This document shows positions 1 to 14,888 of a stretch of 64,000 nt of DNA, piece after piece. The DNA is taken from NCBI GenBank assembly GCA_002360945.1, contig DERO01000024.1, forward strand, positions 62,001 to 126,000. The letters are read 5' to 3'. A program made the translations under genes and the position numbers. This DNA is from Leclercia adecarboxylata (GTDB taxonomy: Bacteria > Pseudomonadota > Gammaproteobacteria > Enterobacterales > Enterobacteriaceae). The notes under the pieces are model-generated. The model was given only the letters and a program-made list of their open reading frames with translations, had not been told where the DNA came from and did no database searches. Each line of letters opens with the position of its first letter. The first letter of the stretch is position 1.

Positions 1-933
1 GAGACGCGCGAGAGTGTCATGAAAGCCGTCATCGCGCTGGGCTACCGGCCGAACGCTAACGCCCAGGCGCTGGCGACCCAGGTCAGCGATACCATCGGCG
101 TGGTGGTGATGGACGTGTCGGATGCCTTCTTTGGTGCCCTGGTGAAAGCCGTGGACATGGTCGCTCAGGAGCACCAGAAAAACGTGCTGATCGGCAACAG
201 CTATCACGAGGCAGAAAAAGAGCGTAACGCCATTGAGGTGCTGATACGTCAGCGCTGTAACGCCCTGATCGTCCACTCAAAAGCCTTAAGCGACGAGGAG
301 CTCTCTGCCCTGATGGAGCAGATCCCCGGCATGGTGCTGATCAACCGCATCGTGCCCGGCTATGCCCACCGCTGCGTCTGCCTTGATAACGTCAGCGGAG
401 CGATGATGGCGACACGGATGCTGGTGAACAACGGACATCAGCGCATCGGCTATCTTGCGTCAAGTCACCGCATTGAGGATGACGAAATGCGGCGTGAAGG
501 CTGGCAGAAAGCGTTACTGGAGCAGGGCATTACCGCATCGGACAGCTGGATCGGCACCGGCGCGCCGGACATGCAGGGCGGGGAAGCGGCCATGGTGGAA
601 CTGCTCGGGCGCAACCTGCAGCTGACCGCGGTCTTTGCCTACAACGACAGCATGGCCGCAGGCGCGCTGACGGCGCTGAAAGATAATGGCATTGCGGTGC
701 CACAGCATCTGTCATTGATTGGTTTTGATGATATTCCGATTGCTCGTTACACGGACCCGCAGCTGACGACGGTGCGCTACCCAATCGCCTCCATGGCCCG
801 GCTGGCTACGGAGCTGGCGTTACAGGGGGCCGCAGGGAAGCTGGATATCGACGCAACTCACTGTTTCATGCCGACTTTAGTGCGTCGTCACTCGGTTGCC
901 ATTCGGCAAATTGTGGCACCGATCACTAACTAA
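1..933 (+). CDS. galS: GalS, galactose isorepressor (5' end cut by window edge)
   Basis: LacI/GalR-family repressor of the mgl and gal regulon; it binds gal operators and is released by D-galactose or D-fucose. The reading frame is open from base 1, and its first visible residues ([10 protein letters not shown]) match E. coli GalS from about residue 32. The HTH domain therefore lies outside the window, and the ATG at 19 is an internal Met, not the start. The periplasmic-binding-protein-like sensor domain is complete: the [10 protein letters not shown] hinge region, then [12 protein letters not shown] and [21 protein letters not shown] near the C-terminus. About 310 of the usual 346 residues are present. 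It lies directly upstream of mglBAC in the same orientation and represses it, as in E. coli. GalR is the close paralogue, but position and sequence favour GalS. Confidence 0.95.
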   Translation, partial: ETRESVMKAVIALGYRPNANAQALATQVSDTIGVVVMDVSDAFFGALVKAVDMVAQEHQKNVLIGNSYHEAEKERNAIEVLIRQRCNALIVHSKALSDEELSALMEQIPGMVLINRIVPGYAHRCVCLDNVSGAMMATRMLVNNGHQRIGYLASSHRIEDDEMRREGWQKALLEQGITASDSWIGTGAPDMQGGEAAMVELLGRNLQLTAVFAYNDSMAAGALTALKDNGIAVPQHLSLIGFDDIPIARYTDPQLTTVRYPIASMARLATELALQGAAGKLDIDATHCFMPTLVRRHSVAIRQIVAPITN

Positions 934-943
934 TAATTCGCCG

Positions 944-1013
944 TGATGTAACCGTTTTCAATTTGTGAGTAAATTCACAGTAAGTTAACAATACGCTGTC
1001 TATGATGTCAGCG
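944..1013 (+). promoter_or_regulatory. mglBAC promoter with gal operator and CRP site
   Basis: A gal-type operator, ATGTAACCGTTTTCAA (946-961), lies immediately before a perfect CRP site, TGTGA-N6-TCACA (964-979). A -10 hexamer TATGAT lies at 1001-1006. With transcription starting near 1013 the CRP site is centred at about -41.5, a class II activator position. The operator sits just upstream and could hold GalS/GalR. This matches the known E. coli mglB promoter, where cAMP-CRP activates and GalS represses. The remaining leader to the mglB start (about 210 bases) shows no gene. Confidence 0.85.
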
Positions 1014-1224
1014 TTTTAGTGACTGAAACGCTATGTAACGGTGAATAATCACTTTCACTATAGCCAGCGCACGTTAAACATCCAAAAAAACGCATTCTGG
1101 AGCGTTACCGACCAAGGAAGATAGAAATTTTATAAGTGGACTTCGGCCGGCATTAACGTTTCTTTAACAATTGCCCGCCGATCGTTATTCACACGAACTA
1201 CCCTGCATAAAAACCGGAGATATC

Positions 1225-2223
1225 ATGAATAAGAAGGTGTTGACTCTGTCTGCTGTTATGGCAAGCATGCTTTTTGGTGCAACCGCGCACGCTGCAGATA
1301 GCCGTATTGGTGTGACTATCTATAAATACGACGACAACTTTATGTCGGTTGTGCGTAAAGCCATTGAAAAAGAGGGCAAATCAGCGCCAGAAGTGCAGCT
1401 GCTGATGAATGACTCCCAGAATGACCAGTCAAAACAGAACGACCAGATTGACGTACTGCTGGCAAAAGGCGTGAAAGCACTGGCAATCAACCTGGTTGAC
1501 CCGGCGGCTGCAGGCACCGTTATTGAGAAAGCACGTGGCCAGAATGTGCCAGTGGTGTTCTTCAACAAAGAACCTTCCCGTAAGGCGCTGGATAGCTACG
1601 ATAAAGCCTTCTACGTGGGCACCGACTCCAAAGAATCCGGCATCATTCAGGGCGACCTGATCGCTAAACACTGGGCGGCTAACCCGAACTGGGATCTGAA
1701 CAAAGACGGTCAGGTTCAGTTCGTTCTGCTGAAAGGCGAGCCAGGCCACCCGGATGCTGAAGCACGTACCACTTACGTGATCAAAGAGCTGAACGACAAG
1801 GGTCTGAAAACCCAGCAGCTGGCATTAGATACCGCAATGTGGGATACCGCCCAGGCGAAAGACAAGATGGACGCATGGCTGTCCGGCCCGAACGCTAACA
1901 AAATCGAAGTGGTTATCGCCAACAACGATGCGATGGCAATGGGTGCTGTAGAAGCCCTGAAAGCACACAACAAATCCTCTATCCCTGTATTTGGCGTGGA
2001 TGCCCTGCCAGAAGCGCTGGCACTGGTTAAATCTGGCGCAATGGCCGGTACCGTGCTGAACGATGCTAACAACCAGGCAAAAGCCACCTTCGATCTGGCG
2101 AAAAACCTGGCAGAAGGCAAAGGCGCAGCTGACGGCACCAACTGGAAAATCGACAACAAAGTTGTTCGCGTACCGTACGTTGGCGTAGATCAGGAAAACC
2201 TGGCGCAGTTCACCGGTAAATAA
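1225..2223 (+). CDS. mglB: MglB, periplasmic D-galactose/D-glucose-binding protein
   Basis: Substrate receptor of the methyl-galactoside ABC importer and ligand-presenting protein for Trg chemotaxis; periplasmic. The chosen ATG is preceded by GGAGA and starts a typical signal peptide ([23 protein letters not shown], cleaved before ADSRIG). An upstream GTG at 1171 would add 18 residues that would spoil the signal peptide. The product has 332 residues, the same as in E. coli. The calcium loop DLNKDGQVQ and the sugar-binding stretches [16 protein letters not shown] and [10 protein letters not shown] are visible. First gene of mglBAC. A GC-rich hairpin follows it, as expected for a highly expressed binding-protein gene. 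Confidence 0.97.
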   Translation: MNKKVLTLSAVMASMLFGATAHAADSRIGVTIYKYDDNFMSVVRKAIEKEGKSAPEVQLLMNDSQNDQSKQNDQIDVLLAKGVKALAINLVDPAAAGTVIEKARGQNVPVVFFNKEPSRKALDSYDKAFYVGTDSKESGIIQGDLIAKHWAANPNWDLNKDGQVQFVLLKGEPGHPDAEARTTYVIKELNDKGLKTQQLALDTAMWDTAQAKDKMDAWLSGPNANKIEVVIANNDAMAMGAVEALKAHNKSSIPVFGVDALPEALALVKSGAMAGTVLNDANNQAKATFDLAKNLAEGKGAADGTNWKIDNKVVRVPYVGVDQENLAQFTGK

Positions 2224-2239
2224 GTTTTAGCATTCCACT

Positions 2240-2258
2240 GGGCGCAGTTTCTGCGCCC
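2240..2258 (+). terminator. mglB-mglA intergenic stem-loop
   Basis: GGGCGCAG-TTT-CTGCGCCC, a perfect 8 bp stem with a 3-base loop, 17 bases after the mglB stop. No U-run follows. It is more likely an mRNA-stabilising or partly attenuating element that keeps MglB in excess over MglA and MglC than a full terminator. Confidence 0.6.
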
Positions 2259-2294
2259 TGTTATCACGCGACGCGAGGCCGAGAAGGTATAATT

Positions 2295-3815
2295 ATGGTC
2301 AGCACAACGACTCAGTCGTCCGGTGAATACTTGTTGGAAATGAGCGGCATCAACAAGTCTTTTCCCGGTGTTAAAGCACTGGATAATGTTAATTTAAAAG
2401 TACGGCCTCACTCCATTCACGCCTTAATGGGTGAAAACGGTGCGGGTAAATCAACATTATTGAAATGCTTATTTGGGATCTATCAAAAAGATTCTGGCAG
2501 CATTCTTTTTCAGGGGAAAGAGATCGATTTCCATTCTGCCAAAGAGGCACTGGAAAATGGTATTTCGATGGTTCACCAGGAACTGAACCTGGTCCTTCAG
2601 CGTTCTGTTATGGACAATATGTGGCTGGGTCGTTATCCGACCAAAGGCGTATTTGTCGATCAGGACAAAATGTATCGCGATACTAAAGCCATTTTTGATG
2701 AACTGGATATTGATATCGATCCGCGTGCGCGCGTGGGTACGTTATCGGTTTCACAGATGCAGATGATTGAAATAGCCAAGGCCTTCTCCTATAACGCGAA
2801 AATCGTGATTATGGATGAGCCGACCTCTTCGTTAACGGAGAAAGAGGTGAATCACCTGTTCACTATTATCCGTAAGCTGAAGGATCGCGGCTGCGGCATC
2901 GTGTATATCTCGCATAAAATGGAAGAGATCTTCCAGTTGTGCGATGAGATTACGGTCCTGCGCGACGGCCAGTGGATCGCCACCCAGCCGCTGGAAGGGC
3001 TGGACATGGACAAGATCATCGCCATGATGGTGGGTCGTTCTCTGAACCAGCGTTTCCCAAACAAAGAGAACAAACCGGGCGAAGTCATTCTGGAAGTGCG
3101 CAACCTGACGTCGCTGCGCCAGCCTTCCATCCGCGACATCTCCTTCGATTTGCACAAAGGGGAGATCCTTGGGATTGCCGGTCTGGTGGGGGCTAAGCGT
3201 ACCGATATCGTGGAGACCCTGTTCGGTATTCGCGAGAAATCCGGTGGAACCATCACCCTGCACGGTAAAAAGATCAATAACCATAACGCCAACGAAGCCA
3301 TTAACCACGGCTTTGCGCTGGTGACGGAAGAGCGTCGCTCGACCGGTATTTACGCTTACCTGGATATTAACTTTAACTCCTTAATTTCTAATATTCATAA
3401 TTACAAAAACAAAATCGGTCTGTTGGATAATTCCCGCATGAAGAGCGATACCCAGTGGGTAATTGACTCAATGCGCGTAAAAACCCCAGGACATCGCACG
3501 CAAATTGGTTCGCTCTCCGGTGGTAACCAGCAAAAGGTGATTATTGGACGCTGGTTGTTAACCCAGCCTGAAATTCTGATGCTGGATGAACCCACCCGTG
3601 GTATTGACGTAGGTGCAAAATTTGAAATTTATCAGCTGATTGCTGAATTAGCCAAGAAAGATAAAGGGATTATTATTATTTCGTCCGAAATGCCGGAATT
3701 GTTAGGGATCACAGATCGTATTCTGGTTATGAGCAATGGTCTCGTTGCCGGAATTGTTGAAACCAAAACGACAACGCAAAACGAAATTTTGCGTCTTGCG
3801 TCTTTGCACCTTTAA
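2295..3815 (+). CDS. mglA: MglA, galactose/methyl galactoside ABC transporter ATPase
   Basis: Cytoplasmic energising subunit of the Mgl importer, with two ABC domains in one chain as in other CUT2 sugar transporters. The first domain has Walker [10 protein letters not shown], a signature-like [12 protein letters not shown] and Walker [12 protein letters not shown]. The second has a degenerate Walker A ([11 protein letters not shown]), the canonical signature [15 protein letters not shown] and [15 protein letters not shown]. The 506 residues equal E. coli MglA. It is 71 bases downstream of mglB and 15 bases upstream of mglC. The AT-rich third-position usage near both ends of the gene differs slightly from its middle but stays in frame. 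Confidence 0.97.
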   Translation: MVSTTTQSSGEYLLEMSGINKSFPGVKALDNVNLKVRPHSIHALMGENGAGKSTLLKCLFGIYQKDSGSILFQGKEIDFHSAKEALENGISMVHQELNLVLQRSVMDNMWLGRYPTKGVFVDQDKMYRDTKAIFDELDIDIDPRARVGTLSVSQMQMIEIAKAFSYNAKIVIMDEPTSSLTEKEVNHLFTIIRKLKDRGCGIVYISHKMEEIFQLCDEITVLRDGQWIATQPLEGLDMDKIIAMMVGRSLNQRFPNKENKPGEVILEVRNLTSLRQPSIRDISFDLHKGEILGIAGLVGAKRTDIVETLFGIREKSGGTITLHGKKINNHNANEAINHGFALVTEERRSTGIYAYLDINFNSLISNIHNYKNKIGLLDNSRMKSDTQWVIDSMRVKTPGHRTQIGSLSGGNQQKVIIGRWLLTQPEILMLDEPTRGIDVGAKFEIYQLIAELAKKDKGIIIISSEMPELLGITDRILVMSNGLVAGIVETKTTTQNEILRLASLHL

Positions 3816-3830
3816 GATTAGGGGCTCCTC

Positions 3831-4841
3831 ATGAGTGCGTTAAATAAGAAAAGTTTTCTTACTTATCTGAAAGAAGGCGGTATTTACGTTGTTCTTTTAG
3901 TCTTGCTGGCCATTATTATTTTCCAGGATCCGACATTCTTAAGTCTGTTGAACTTAAGTAACATTCTGACCCAGTCTTCGGTACGTATTATTATCGCCCT
4001 GGGCGTGGCGGGTCTGATCGTCACTCAGGGTACTGACCTGTCAGCCGGTCGTCAGGTCGGTCTGGCGGCGGTTGTCGCGGCAACGCTTCTGCAGTCGATG
4101 GAAAACGCCAACAAGGTGTTCCCGGAAATGGCGACCATGCCCATTATCCTGGTGGTCCTGATTGTCTGCGTTATCGGTGCAATCATTGGTCTGATTAACG
4201 GCATCATCATCGCGTACCTGAACGTCACACCGTTCATCACCACTCTGGGCACGATGATCATCGTTTACGGTATCAACTCCCTGTACTACGACTTCGTGGG
4301 TGCATCGCCGATCTCCGGTTTCGACAGCGGCTTCTCCACCTTTGCGCAGGGCTTTATCGCGCTGGGCAGCTTCCGCCTGTCTTACATCACCTTCTACGCC
4401 CTGATTGCGGTGGCCTTTGTCTGGGTGCTGTGGAACAAAACCCGCTTCGGTAAGAATATCTTCGCTATCGGCGGTAACCCGGAAGCAGCGAAAGTCTCCG
4501 GTGTTAACGTGGCGCTGAACCTGCTGGTGATCTATGCCTTGTCCGGCGTGTTCTACGCGTTCGGTGGTTTGCTGGAAGCGGGCCGTATCGGCTCTGCCAC
4601 CAACAACCTCGGCTTTATGTATGAACTGGATGCGATTGCCGCATGCGTTGTGGGTGGTGTGTCGTTCAGCGGTGGTGTAGGTACCGTTTTGGGCGTGGTA
4701 ACCGGTGTAATCATCTTCACCGTTATCAACTACGGTCTGACCTATATCGGCGTGAACCCGTACTGGCAGTACATCATCAAGGGCGCGATCATTATCTTCG
4801 CCGTGGCGCTGGACTCCCTGAAGTACGCGCGTAAGAAGTAA
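3831..4841 (+). CDS. mglC: MglC, galactose/methyl galactoside ABC transporter permease
   Basis: Inner-membrane channel subunit of the Mgl importer; probably works as a homodimer with MglA. The 336 residues equal E. coli MglC. The protein is highly hydrophobic with about eight to ten membrane spans, and carries the family stretches TQGTDLSAGRQVGLAAVVAA (substrate-channel region) and AIGGNPEAAKVSGVNV (the loop contacting the ATPase). Last gene of mglBAC, followed within 15 bases by a strong intrinsic terminator. Confidence 0.97.
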   Translation: MSALNKKSFLTYLKEGGIYVVLLVLLAIIIFQDPTFLSLLNLSNILTQSSVRIIIALGVAGLIVTQGTDLSAGRQVGLAAVVAATLLQSMENANKVFPEMATMPIILVVLIVCVIGAIIGLINGIIIAYLNVTPFITTLGTMIIVYGINSLYYDFVGASPISGFDSGFSTFAQGFIALGSFRLSYITFYALIAVAFVWVLWNKTRFGKNIFAIGGNPEAAKVSGVNVALNLLVIYALSGVFYAFGGLLEAGRIGSATNNLGFMYELDAIAACVVGGVSFSGGVGTVLGVVTGVIIFTVINYGLTYIGVNPYWQYIIKGAIIIFAVALDSLKYARKK

Positions 4842-4855
4842 GATTTGTGATAACG

Positions 4856-4885
4856 AAAAAAACCCGCGTAATGCGGGTTTTTTTA
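4856..4885 (+). terminator. mglBAC terminator
   Basis: CCCGC-GTAAT-GCGGG stem flanked by an A-run on the left and a T-run on the right (AACCCGC...GCGGGTTTTTTT). It is a classic bidirectional intrinsic terminator, just after the mglC stop. Confidence 0.93.
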
Positions 4886-4886
4886 T

Positions 4887-5384
4887 GCCCGGCGGCGCTG
4901 CGCTTGCACGGGCCTACGGTATTGCGGGTTTTGTAGGCCGGGTAAGGCGAAGCCGCCACCCGGCGAATTGCCCGGCGGCGCTGCGCTTGCACGGGCCTAC
5001 GGTATTGCGGGTTTTTGTAGGTCGGGTAAGGCGAAGCCGCCACCCGGGGAATTGCCCGGCGGCGCTGCGCTTGCACGGGCCTACGGCATTGCGGTTTTTT
5101 GTAGGTCGGGTAAGGCGAAGCTGCCACCCGGCGAATCGGCCGGCGGCGCTGCGCTTGCACGGGCCTACGATATTGCGGGTTTTGTAGGCCGGGTAAGGCG
5201 AAGCCGCCACCCGGCGAATTGCCCGGCGGCGCTGCGCTTGCACGGGCCTACGGTATTGCGGTTTTTTGTAGGCCGGGTAAGGCGAAGCCGCCACCCGGCG
5301 AATCGTCCGGCGGCGCTGCGCTTGCACGGGCCTACGGTATTGCGGGTTTTTGTAGGTCGGGTAAGGCGAAGCCGCCACCCGGCG
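4887..5384. repeat. Tandem BIME/REP array, six 83-84 bp units
   Basis: Six head-to-tail copies start at about 4887, 4970, 5054, 5138, 5221 and 5305; the last ends near 5384. Each unit holds two facing REP palindromes. One has the core GCCCGGCGGCGCTGCGC and ends in ACGGGCCTAC. The other starts GTAGGCCGGGTAAGGCG and ends in CCACCCGGCG. A short spacer with GGTATTGCGGGTTTT separates them. Units differ by single bases and by spacer length. It fills the whole gap between the mglC terminator and sanA. Apparent open frames on both strands here come only from the periodic GC-rich repeat. Confidence 0.92.
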
Positions 5385-5388
5385 GGGG

Positions 5389-6144
<756 letters not shown>

Positions 6145-6230
6145 TTACCCGTCTGGTAAGCGCAAGAAACGGCGGTTTAATTGAAGGGATTTTCATCAAT
6201 TGTGCGGGCATTGCTGCCCGCATCAGAGAC

Positions 6231-7115
6231 TTACGCCAGCAGCACGCGGTCGATGCTGGTGCAACCCAGCGCGCGCAGCGTGGCCGCGGTAGCATCCCAC
6301 TGGATCAACGAAGCATCGGCTTTTTCCGCCAGAATGGCGCGTTGAATATCCGGGTAGTCGTAACCGTTGAGGCTGAGCAGGTTCAGGGCGCCCTGCAGCG
6401 GTGGCAGCGTCGGGTTAAAGGCGGCGTTTTCGGCATAGCTGCCGGTGAAGAGTCGGCCATCGCGACACTCCAGCGCCACGCCGCTCGGGGAGTTACTGTA
6501 CGGCGCGTGTGACTTGTTAGCGGCAAGAATAGCCGCCTGGGCCAGTTCGTCACCGCTGACGGCGTAACCATGATCCTGCTCATCCATCAACAGGGATTTA
6601 ATCTCCAGATCTTTTGGTCCGAAGGCGTCCGGCAGGTAATCTGCCAGAGTGTGCGGATCGCGGCCCGGCAGGTTGATGCGCAGCTGTAACCCGCTGTTCA
6701 GCTCGTTCATAAACTGACGGCAGTGGCCGCACGGGGTGTAGTTCACGGTGATGGCCTGCAGGGATTTTTCACCGCGCAGCCAGGCGTGGCTGATGGCGCT
6801 CTGTTCCGCATGTACGGTCTGCTGCATGGTCGCCCCGAGAAACTCCATATTGCCGCCGAAGTACCAGGTGCCGCTCACGCCGCGCGCAATAGCGCCAACG
6901 TTGAAATGGGACAGGTCGGCGCGGGCGCAGGCCGCCGCCAGTGGCAAAAGCGCAAAGGCCAGCGCGTCATCATCCAGATCGGTAGCACCTTTCAGTTCGG
7001 TGACCTGTTCAGCCGTCAGCAGGGCGGGGAAGTGTGCATCCGCCAGAACCGGGGCCAGGGCTGACTGCAAATTCTCTGCAAGCTGAGCGAAAGCTGATTG
7101 AAAACGTGGATGCAT
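6231..7115 (-). CDS. cdd: Cytidine/deoxycytidine deaminase
   Basis: Zinc enzyme converting cytidine and deoxycytidine to uridine and deoxyuridine; pyrimidine salvage, cytoplasmic homodimer. The 294 residues equal E. coli Cdd, including the duplicated, catalytically dead C-terminal half typical of the long enterobacterial form. Zinc ligands H102 (VHAEQ), C129 and C132 (TPCGHC) and catalytic E104 are all present. The upstream region has CRP-like sites. Confidence 0.97.
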   Translation of the reverse strand: MHPRFQSAFAQLAENLQSALAPVLADAHFPALLTAEQVTELKGATDLDDDALAFALLPLAAACARADLSHFNVGAIARGVSGTWYFGGNMEFLGATMQQTVHAEQSAISHAWLRGEKSLQAITVNYTPCGHCRQFMNELNSGLQLRINLPGRDPHTLADYLPDAFGPKDLEIKSLLMDEQDHGYAVSGDELAQAAILAANKSHAPYSNSPSGVALECRDGRLFTGSYAENAAFNPTLPPLQGALNLLSLNGYDYPDIQRAILAEKADASLIQWDATAATLRALGCTSIDRVLLA

Positions 7116-7173
7116 GGCGTTGCCTCATAAAGGTTAATGGATCGGTAGTGTACGGAGCCGCTAAGGCTTTATA

Positions 7174-7215
7174 TGTGACTCAGATCTCATTATGTGTGCA
7201 ACTTATGAAACTCAA
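7174..7215 (-). promoter_or_regulatory. cdd control region, candidate CRP (and CytR) sites
   Basis: TGTGA-N6-TCTCA at 7174-7189 is a good CRP match about 60 bases upstream of the cdd start. A weaker second half-site cluster (TGTGTGCAACTTATGA) follows at about 7193-7208. E. coli cdd has paired CRP sites with CytR between them. The CytR site is inferred from the family, not read here. Confidence 0.55.
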
Positions 7216-7243
7216 ATGAAAAATGCGCGACGCGTCGCAAATT

Positions 7244-7939
7244 TTAGCCCATTACCGCCAGAATAATCGGGAACAGGAACGGTGCAATCAGCGAGGTCAT
7301 GATCCCGCAGATCACCAGCGCCAGGGAGCTGAAGGCCCCTTCCTGATAATCCAGCTCCGCGCAGCGGGCGGTGCCGAGGGCGTGGGATGCGGTGCCCATC
7401 GCCAGACCACGGGCAGATTTAGTGCGAATGCGCATGGCGTTCAGCAGCGTATGGCCTAATACCGCCCCGAGGATACCGACATAAATGACGCAGACGGCGC
7501 TGATCGCCGGGATGCCGCCGAGGCTACCGCCCACCGCCATCGCGATAGGGGTGGTCACTGATTTAGGCAAGATAGAGGCCGCGATTTCCGGGGTCGCACC
7601 CATCAGCAGCGCGACCGAGGTGCCGGTGATCATCGCCACCACGCTACCGATCAGGCAGATGGTAATGATGGATTTCCAGCGGGCGCGGATCTGGTGCAAC
7701 TGCTCATACAGCGGAAATGCCAGCGCGACCACCGCAGGCTGCAGCAGATCGTTAAGGACCTTGCTGCCCTGGAAATATTTCGCGTAGGGAATGCCGGTTA
7801 ACAGCAGGAAAGGAATAATCACCACCATCGCCACCAGCAGGGGGTTAAGCAGCGGGAACTTCAGGCGCACTGCCAGCTTGCGGGCGGCGAAGAATACCGC
7901 CACGGTGAGCGGCAGCGACCACCAGATATTGGCCATCAT
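7244..7939 (-). CDS. yohK: YohK, CidB/LrgB-family membrane protein
   Basis: Hydrophobic 231-residue inner-membrane protein of the LrgB/CidB family, the larger partner of YohJ. E. coli YohK has the same length. About six to seven membrane spans, with conserved [11 protein letters not shown] and [12 protein letters not shown] segments. The family is linked to holin/antiholin-like control of murein hydrolases and to small-metabolite export in other bacteria; the role in enterobacteria is unproven. Its start overlaps the yohJ stop by 4 bases (ATGA), so the two are translationally coupled. Confidence 0.93.
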   Translation of the reverse strand: MMANIWWSLPLTVAVFFAARKLAVRLKFPLLNPLLVAMVVIIPFLLLTGIPYAKYFQGSKVLNDLLQPAVVALAFPLYEQLHQIRARWKSIITICLIGSVVAMITGTSVALLMGATPEIAASILPKSVTTPIAMAVGGSLGGIPAISAVCVIYVGILGAVLGHTLLNAMRIRTKSARGLAMGTASHALGTARCAELDYQEGAFSSLALVICGIMTSLIAPFLFPIILAVMG

Positions 7940-8334
7940 TTTTTCTGTCCTTTTTGCCCAACCACGTTACGTTCCCCATGCGCCAGATGCGTACTCCAGC
8001 TCACCACTAAAAACACCACCAGCGTACTGATGGTGCAGGAAACAAATATCGGGCCAAACTGCGCGCTCAGCAGGTCGTAATACTGCATTACCCCCACGCC
8101 AATCGGTACAAACAGTAGCGCCATATAGCGGATCAGTACCGAGCAGCCGGGCTTAACCCATTTTGCCGGGAGGATTTGCAGCGCGAGCAGCACAAACAGG
8201 ATCAGCATGCCAATAATGCTGCCGGGGATAGTGATGGGCAGCAGGGAGGCGAGAAAAATCCCCGCATACAGGCAGGCATAAATCAGGATGAAGGCGCGCA
8301 GGTATTGCCAGACAACGATCAGTGATTTCTTCAT
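7936..8334 (-). CDS. yohJ: YohJ, CidA/LrgA-family membrane protein
   Basis: Small holin-like protein of 132 residues with four membrane spans, partner of YohK. The start is the ATG at 8334 ([13 protein letters not shown]), which matches the E. coli start. An upstream in-frame codon at 8370 would add 12 unconserved residues. First gene of the yohJ-yohK pair, transcribed away from the second methionine aminopeptidase gene. The 209 bases between the two starts hold their promoters and no other gene that I can see. Confidence 0.92.
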   Translation of the reverse strand: MKKSLIVVWQYLRAFILIYACLYAGIFLASLLPITIPGSIIGMLILFVLLALQILPAKWVKPGCSVLIRYMALLFVPIGVGVMQYYDLLSAQFGPIFVSCTISTLVVFLVVSWSTHLAHGERNVVGQKGQKK

Positions 8335-8543
8335 GGTGAAAGTCCTTAATGGAACGCATTCATCATACAATTAAAACTGGAAACGTGCTACGGATCACAT
8401 CATGACTTTTGAGCATACCAGACATTACTTTCTGGAACCTTGGGCATTTCCCCAAACCGCAGGAGACAACGCGGCGCTGACACTATACGATCGGCGGATA
8501 ATGATGCTGAAATCCGGCCCTGATCCTTTAATGGAGGTAAACA

Positions 8544-9323
8544 ATGCCATCTATTCTTATTAAAACCGCCGATGAGCTGGCCCGCCAGCGCCATGCGGGC
8601 GAACTGCTGGCCTCGGTGTTTACCATGCTGGACGAGTTTATTAAGCCTGGCGTATCAACCATGGAGATCAACAATCGCGCCGAGGCGTTTATTGTCGAAC
8701 AACTTCACTCCCGCCCGGCCAGTAAAGGGCAGTATGACTACCCTTACGTGCTGAACACCTCGGTGAACGACGTGGTATGCCACGGGATCCCGAAGGAGTC
8801 AGAGCATCTCAAGTCGGGCACGATCGTTAACGTCGACATCACCCTCGAAAACGCGGGCATGATCGCGGACTCCAGTAAAATGTATCTTATTGGCGAAGTT
8901 TCACCCCTGGCCCGCCGGCTGGTGAAAGCGACCTACGAGGGGATGTGGAGGGGAATTAAGGCCGTCAAACCGGGCGCCACGCTGGGGGATATCGGCCACG
9001 CTATTCAGTCATACGTTGAAAGCCAGGGCTACAGCGTAGTGCGCGAATATTGCGGCCACGGCATTGGCAAAGAGATGCACGAAGAGCCGCAGATCCTGCA
9101 CTACGGCAAACCCGGCGAAGGCCCGGTGTTGCAGGAGGGGATGGTCTTTACCATCGAACCGATGATCAACCAGGGCGACAGCCGCATCAAAACCAAGAAG
9201 GACGGCTGGACGGTGGTCACCCGTGACAAAAAGCTCTCTGCACAGTGGGAACATACCATTGCCGTAACGGCGGACGGGTTTGAGGTGCTGACCCTGCGCC
9301 CGGAAGAGACGATCCCCGATTAA
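8544..9323 (+). CDS. Second type I methionine aminopeptidase
   Basis: Removes N-terminal Met from nascent proteins or peptides. The 259 residues are a full-length type I catalytic domain without a zinc-finger N-extension. Every metal ligand is present: D98 and D109 (NVDITLENAGMIADS), H172 (GHGIGKEMHEEP), E205 (FTIEP) and E236 (QWEH), with the substrate histidines H80 and H179. The sequence differs clearly from the essential E. coli Map, and this place (between yohJ and dusC) has no map gene in E. coli K-12. It is most likely an accessory paralogue; the housekeeping copy would be next to rpsB elsewhere. GGAGG lies 8 bases before the ATG. Confidence 0.9.
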   Translation: MPSILIKTADELARQRHAGELLASVFTMLDEFIKPGVSTMEINNRAEAFIVEQLHSRPASKGQYDYPYVLNTSVNDVVCHGIPKESEHLKSGTIVNVDITLENAGMIADSSKMYLIGEVSPLARRLVKATYEGMWRGIKAVKPGATLGDIGHAIQSYVESQGYSVVREYCGHGIGKEMHEEPQILHYGKPGEGPVLQEGMVFTIEPMINQGDSRIKTKKDGWTVVTRDKKLSAQWEHTIAVTADGFEVLTLRPEETIPD

Positions 9324-9413
9324 AATCGCCGCCCCACACGCATATCCTCCCTGACGCTTCCCACCTTTGGCGGGAGCGGCTACTATAGCGCGTCTTTTTT
9401 TACGGATACTGAT

Positions 9414-10346
9414 ATGCGTGTATTACTGGCACCGATGGAAGGTGTGCTCGATTCGCTGGTGCGTGAGCTGCTGACCGACGTTAACGATTATGACCACTGC
9501 ATCACCGAGTTCCTGCGGGTGGTGGATATGTTGTTGCCGGTAAAATCGTTTTACAGACTCTGCCCGGAGCTGCATCACCAGAGCCGCACGCCTTCCGGCA
9601 CCCTGGTGCGGGTGCAGCTGCTCGGGCAATATCCCGAATGGCTGGCGGAAAACGCCGCCCGCGCCGTCGAGTTGGGCTCCTGGGGCGTAGATTTAAACTG
9701 CGGCTGTCCGTCGAAAATGGTCAACGGCAGCGGTGGCGGGGCCACGCTGCTGAAGGATCCGGAGCTGATCTACCGCGGCGCGAAAGCGATGCGCGAGGCG
9801 GTACCCTCCCATCTGCCGGTCACGGTGAAGGTGCGTCTGGGCTGGGACAGCGGTGACAGGCAGTTTGAAATTGCCGATGCGGTCCAGCAGGCGGGGGCAA
9901 GCGAGCTGGTGGTTCACGGCCGCACCAAAGAGGACGGCTACAAAGCCGAGCGCATTAACTGGCAGGCCATCGGCCAGATCCGCCAGCGGCTGACGATTCC
10001 GGTGGTGGCTAACGGCGAGATCTGGGATCGCGAAAGCGCGCTGGCCTGTATGGCGGAGACCGGCTGCGATTCAATCATGATCGGGCGCGGGGCGCTGAAC
10101 GTGCCAAACCTCAGCCGGGTGATCAAATACAACGAGCCGCGTATGCCCTGGCCGGAGGTGGTGACGCTGCTGAAGAAGTACACCCGCCTCGAAAAGCAGG
10201 GCGACACCGGCCTGTACCACGTGGCGCGTATCAAGCAGTGGCTGAGCTACCTGCGTAAAGAGTACGACGACGCCCTGGAGCTGTTTCAGGAGATCCGCGC
10301 CCTGCAATCCTCGGCAGAGATCGCCCGGGTCATTCAGGCAAAATAG
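9414..10346 (+). CDS. dusC: tRNA-dihydrouridine(16) synthase DusC
   Basis: Flavoenzyme reducing U16 of tRNA to dihydrouridine with NADPH. The 310 residues compare with about 315 in E. coli. FMN-binding TIM barrel with [11 protein letters not shown] at the N-terminus, the active-site segment [18 protein letters not shown] containing catalytic C98, KVRLGWDSG, and [12 protein letters not shown] for the FMN phosphate. Ninety bases separate it from the aminopeptidase gene; the short leader (TACTATAGC) looks like its own promoter. Confidence 0.94.
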   Translation: MRVLLAPMEGVLDSLVRELLTDVNDYDHCITEFLRVVDMLLPVKSFYRLCPELHHQSRTPSGTLVRVQLLGQYPEWLAENAARAVELGSWGVDLNCGCPSKMVNGSGGGATLLKDPELIYRGAKAMREAVPSHLPVTVKVRLGWDSGDRQFEIADAVQQAGASELVVHGRTKEDGYKAERINWQAIGQIRQRLTIPVVANGEIWDRESALACMAETGCDSIMIGRGALNVPNLSRVIKYNEPRMPWPEVVTLLKKYTRLEKQGDTGLYHVARIKQWLSYLRKEYDDALELFQEIRALQSSAEIARVIQAK

Positions 10347-10410
10347 GCCAGGGTCGATCTGCGTCACGTTTTTCAGCGGGGCGCATTGTGGCATCGAACG
10401 AAACTGGTAA

Positions 10411-14747
<4,337 letters not shown>

Positions 14748-14757
14748 TGATCGCATG

Positions 14758-14785
14758 GGCGCCCGGCAACCCCGGGTGCCTTTTC
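14758..14785 (+). terminator. bgl operon terminator
   Basis: GGCGCCCGG pairs with CCGGGTGCC (one G:U) around a 5-base loop, followed by TTTTCTGTCT, 10 bases after the glucosidase stop. Confidence 0.85.
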
Positions 14786-14888
14786 TGTCTGTGTAAAGGT
14801 ATGACAAAGTGTGGATTGCCACCGATTCCTAAAAAAATGAAGCGCAGCGGGCGTATTTTGCAGCCTTCTTTTTTATGTGACTATCCCG

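Noticed and set aside
4842-5388. CRISPR array
   Set aside because: Units are 83-84 bp and almost entirely identical, with no unique spacers and no cas genes nearby; they are BIMEs.
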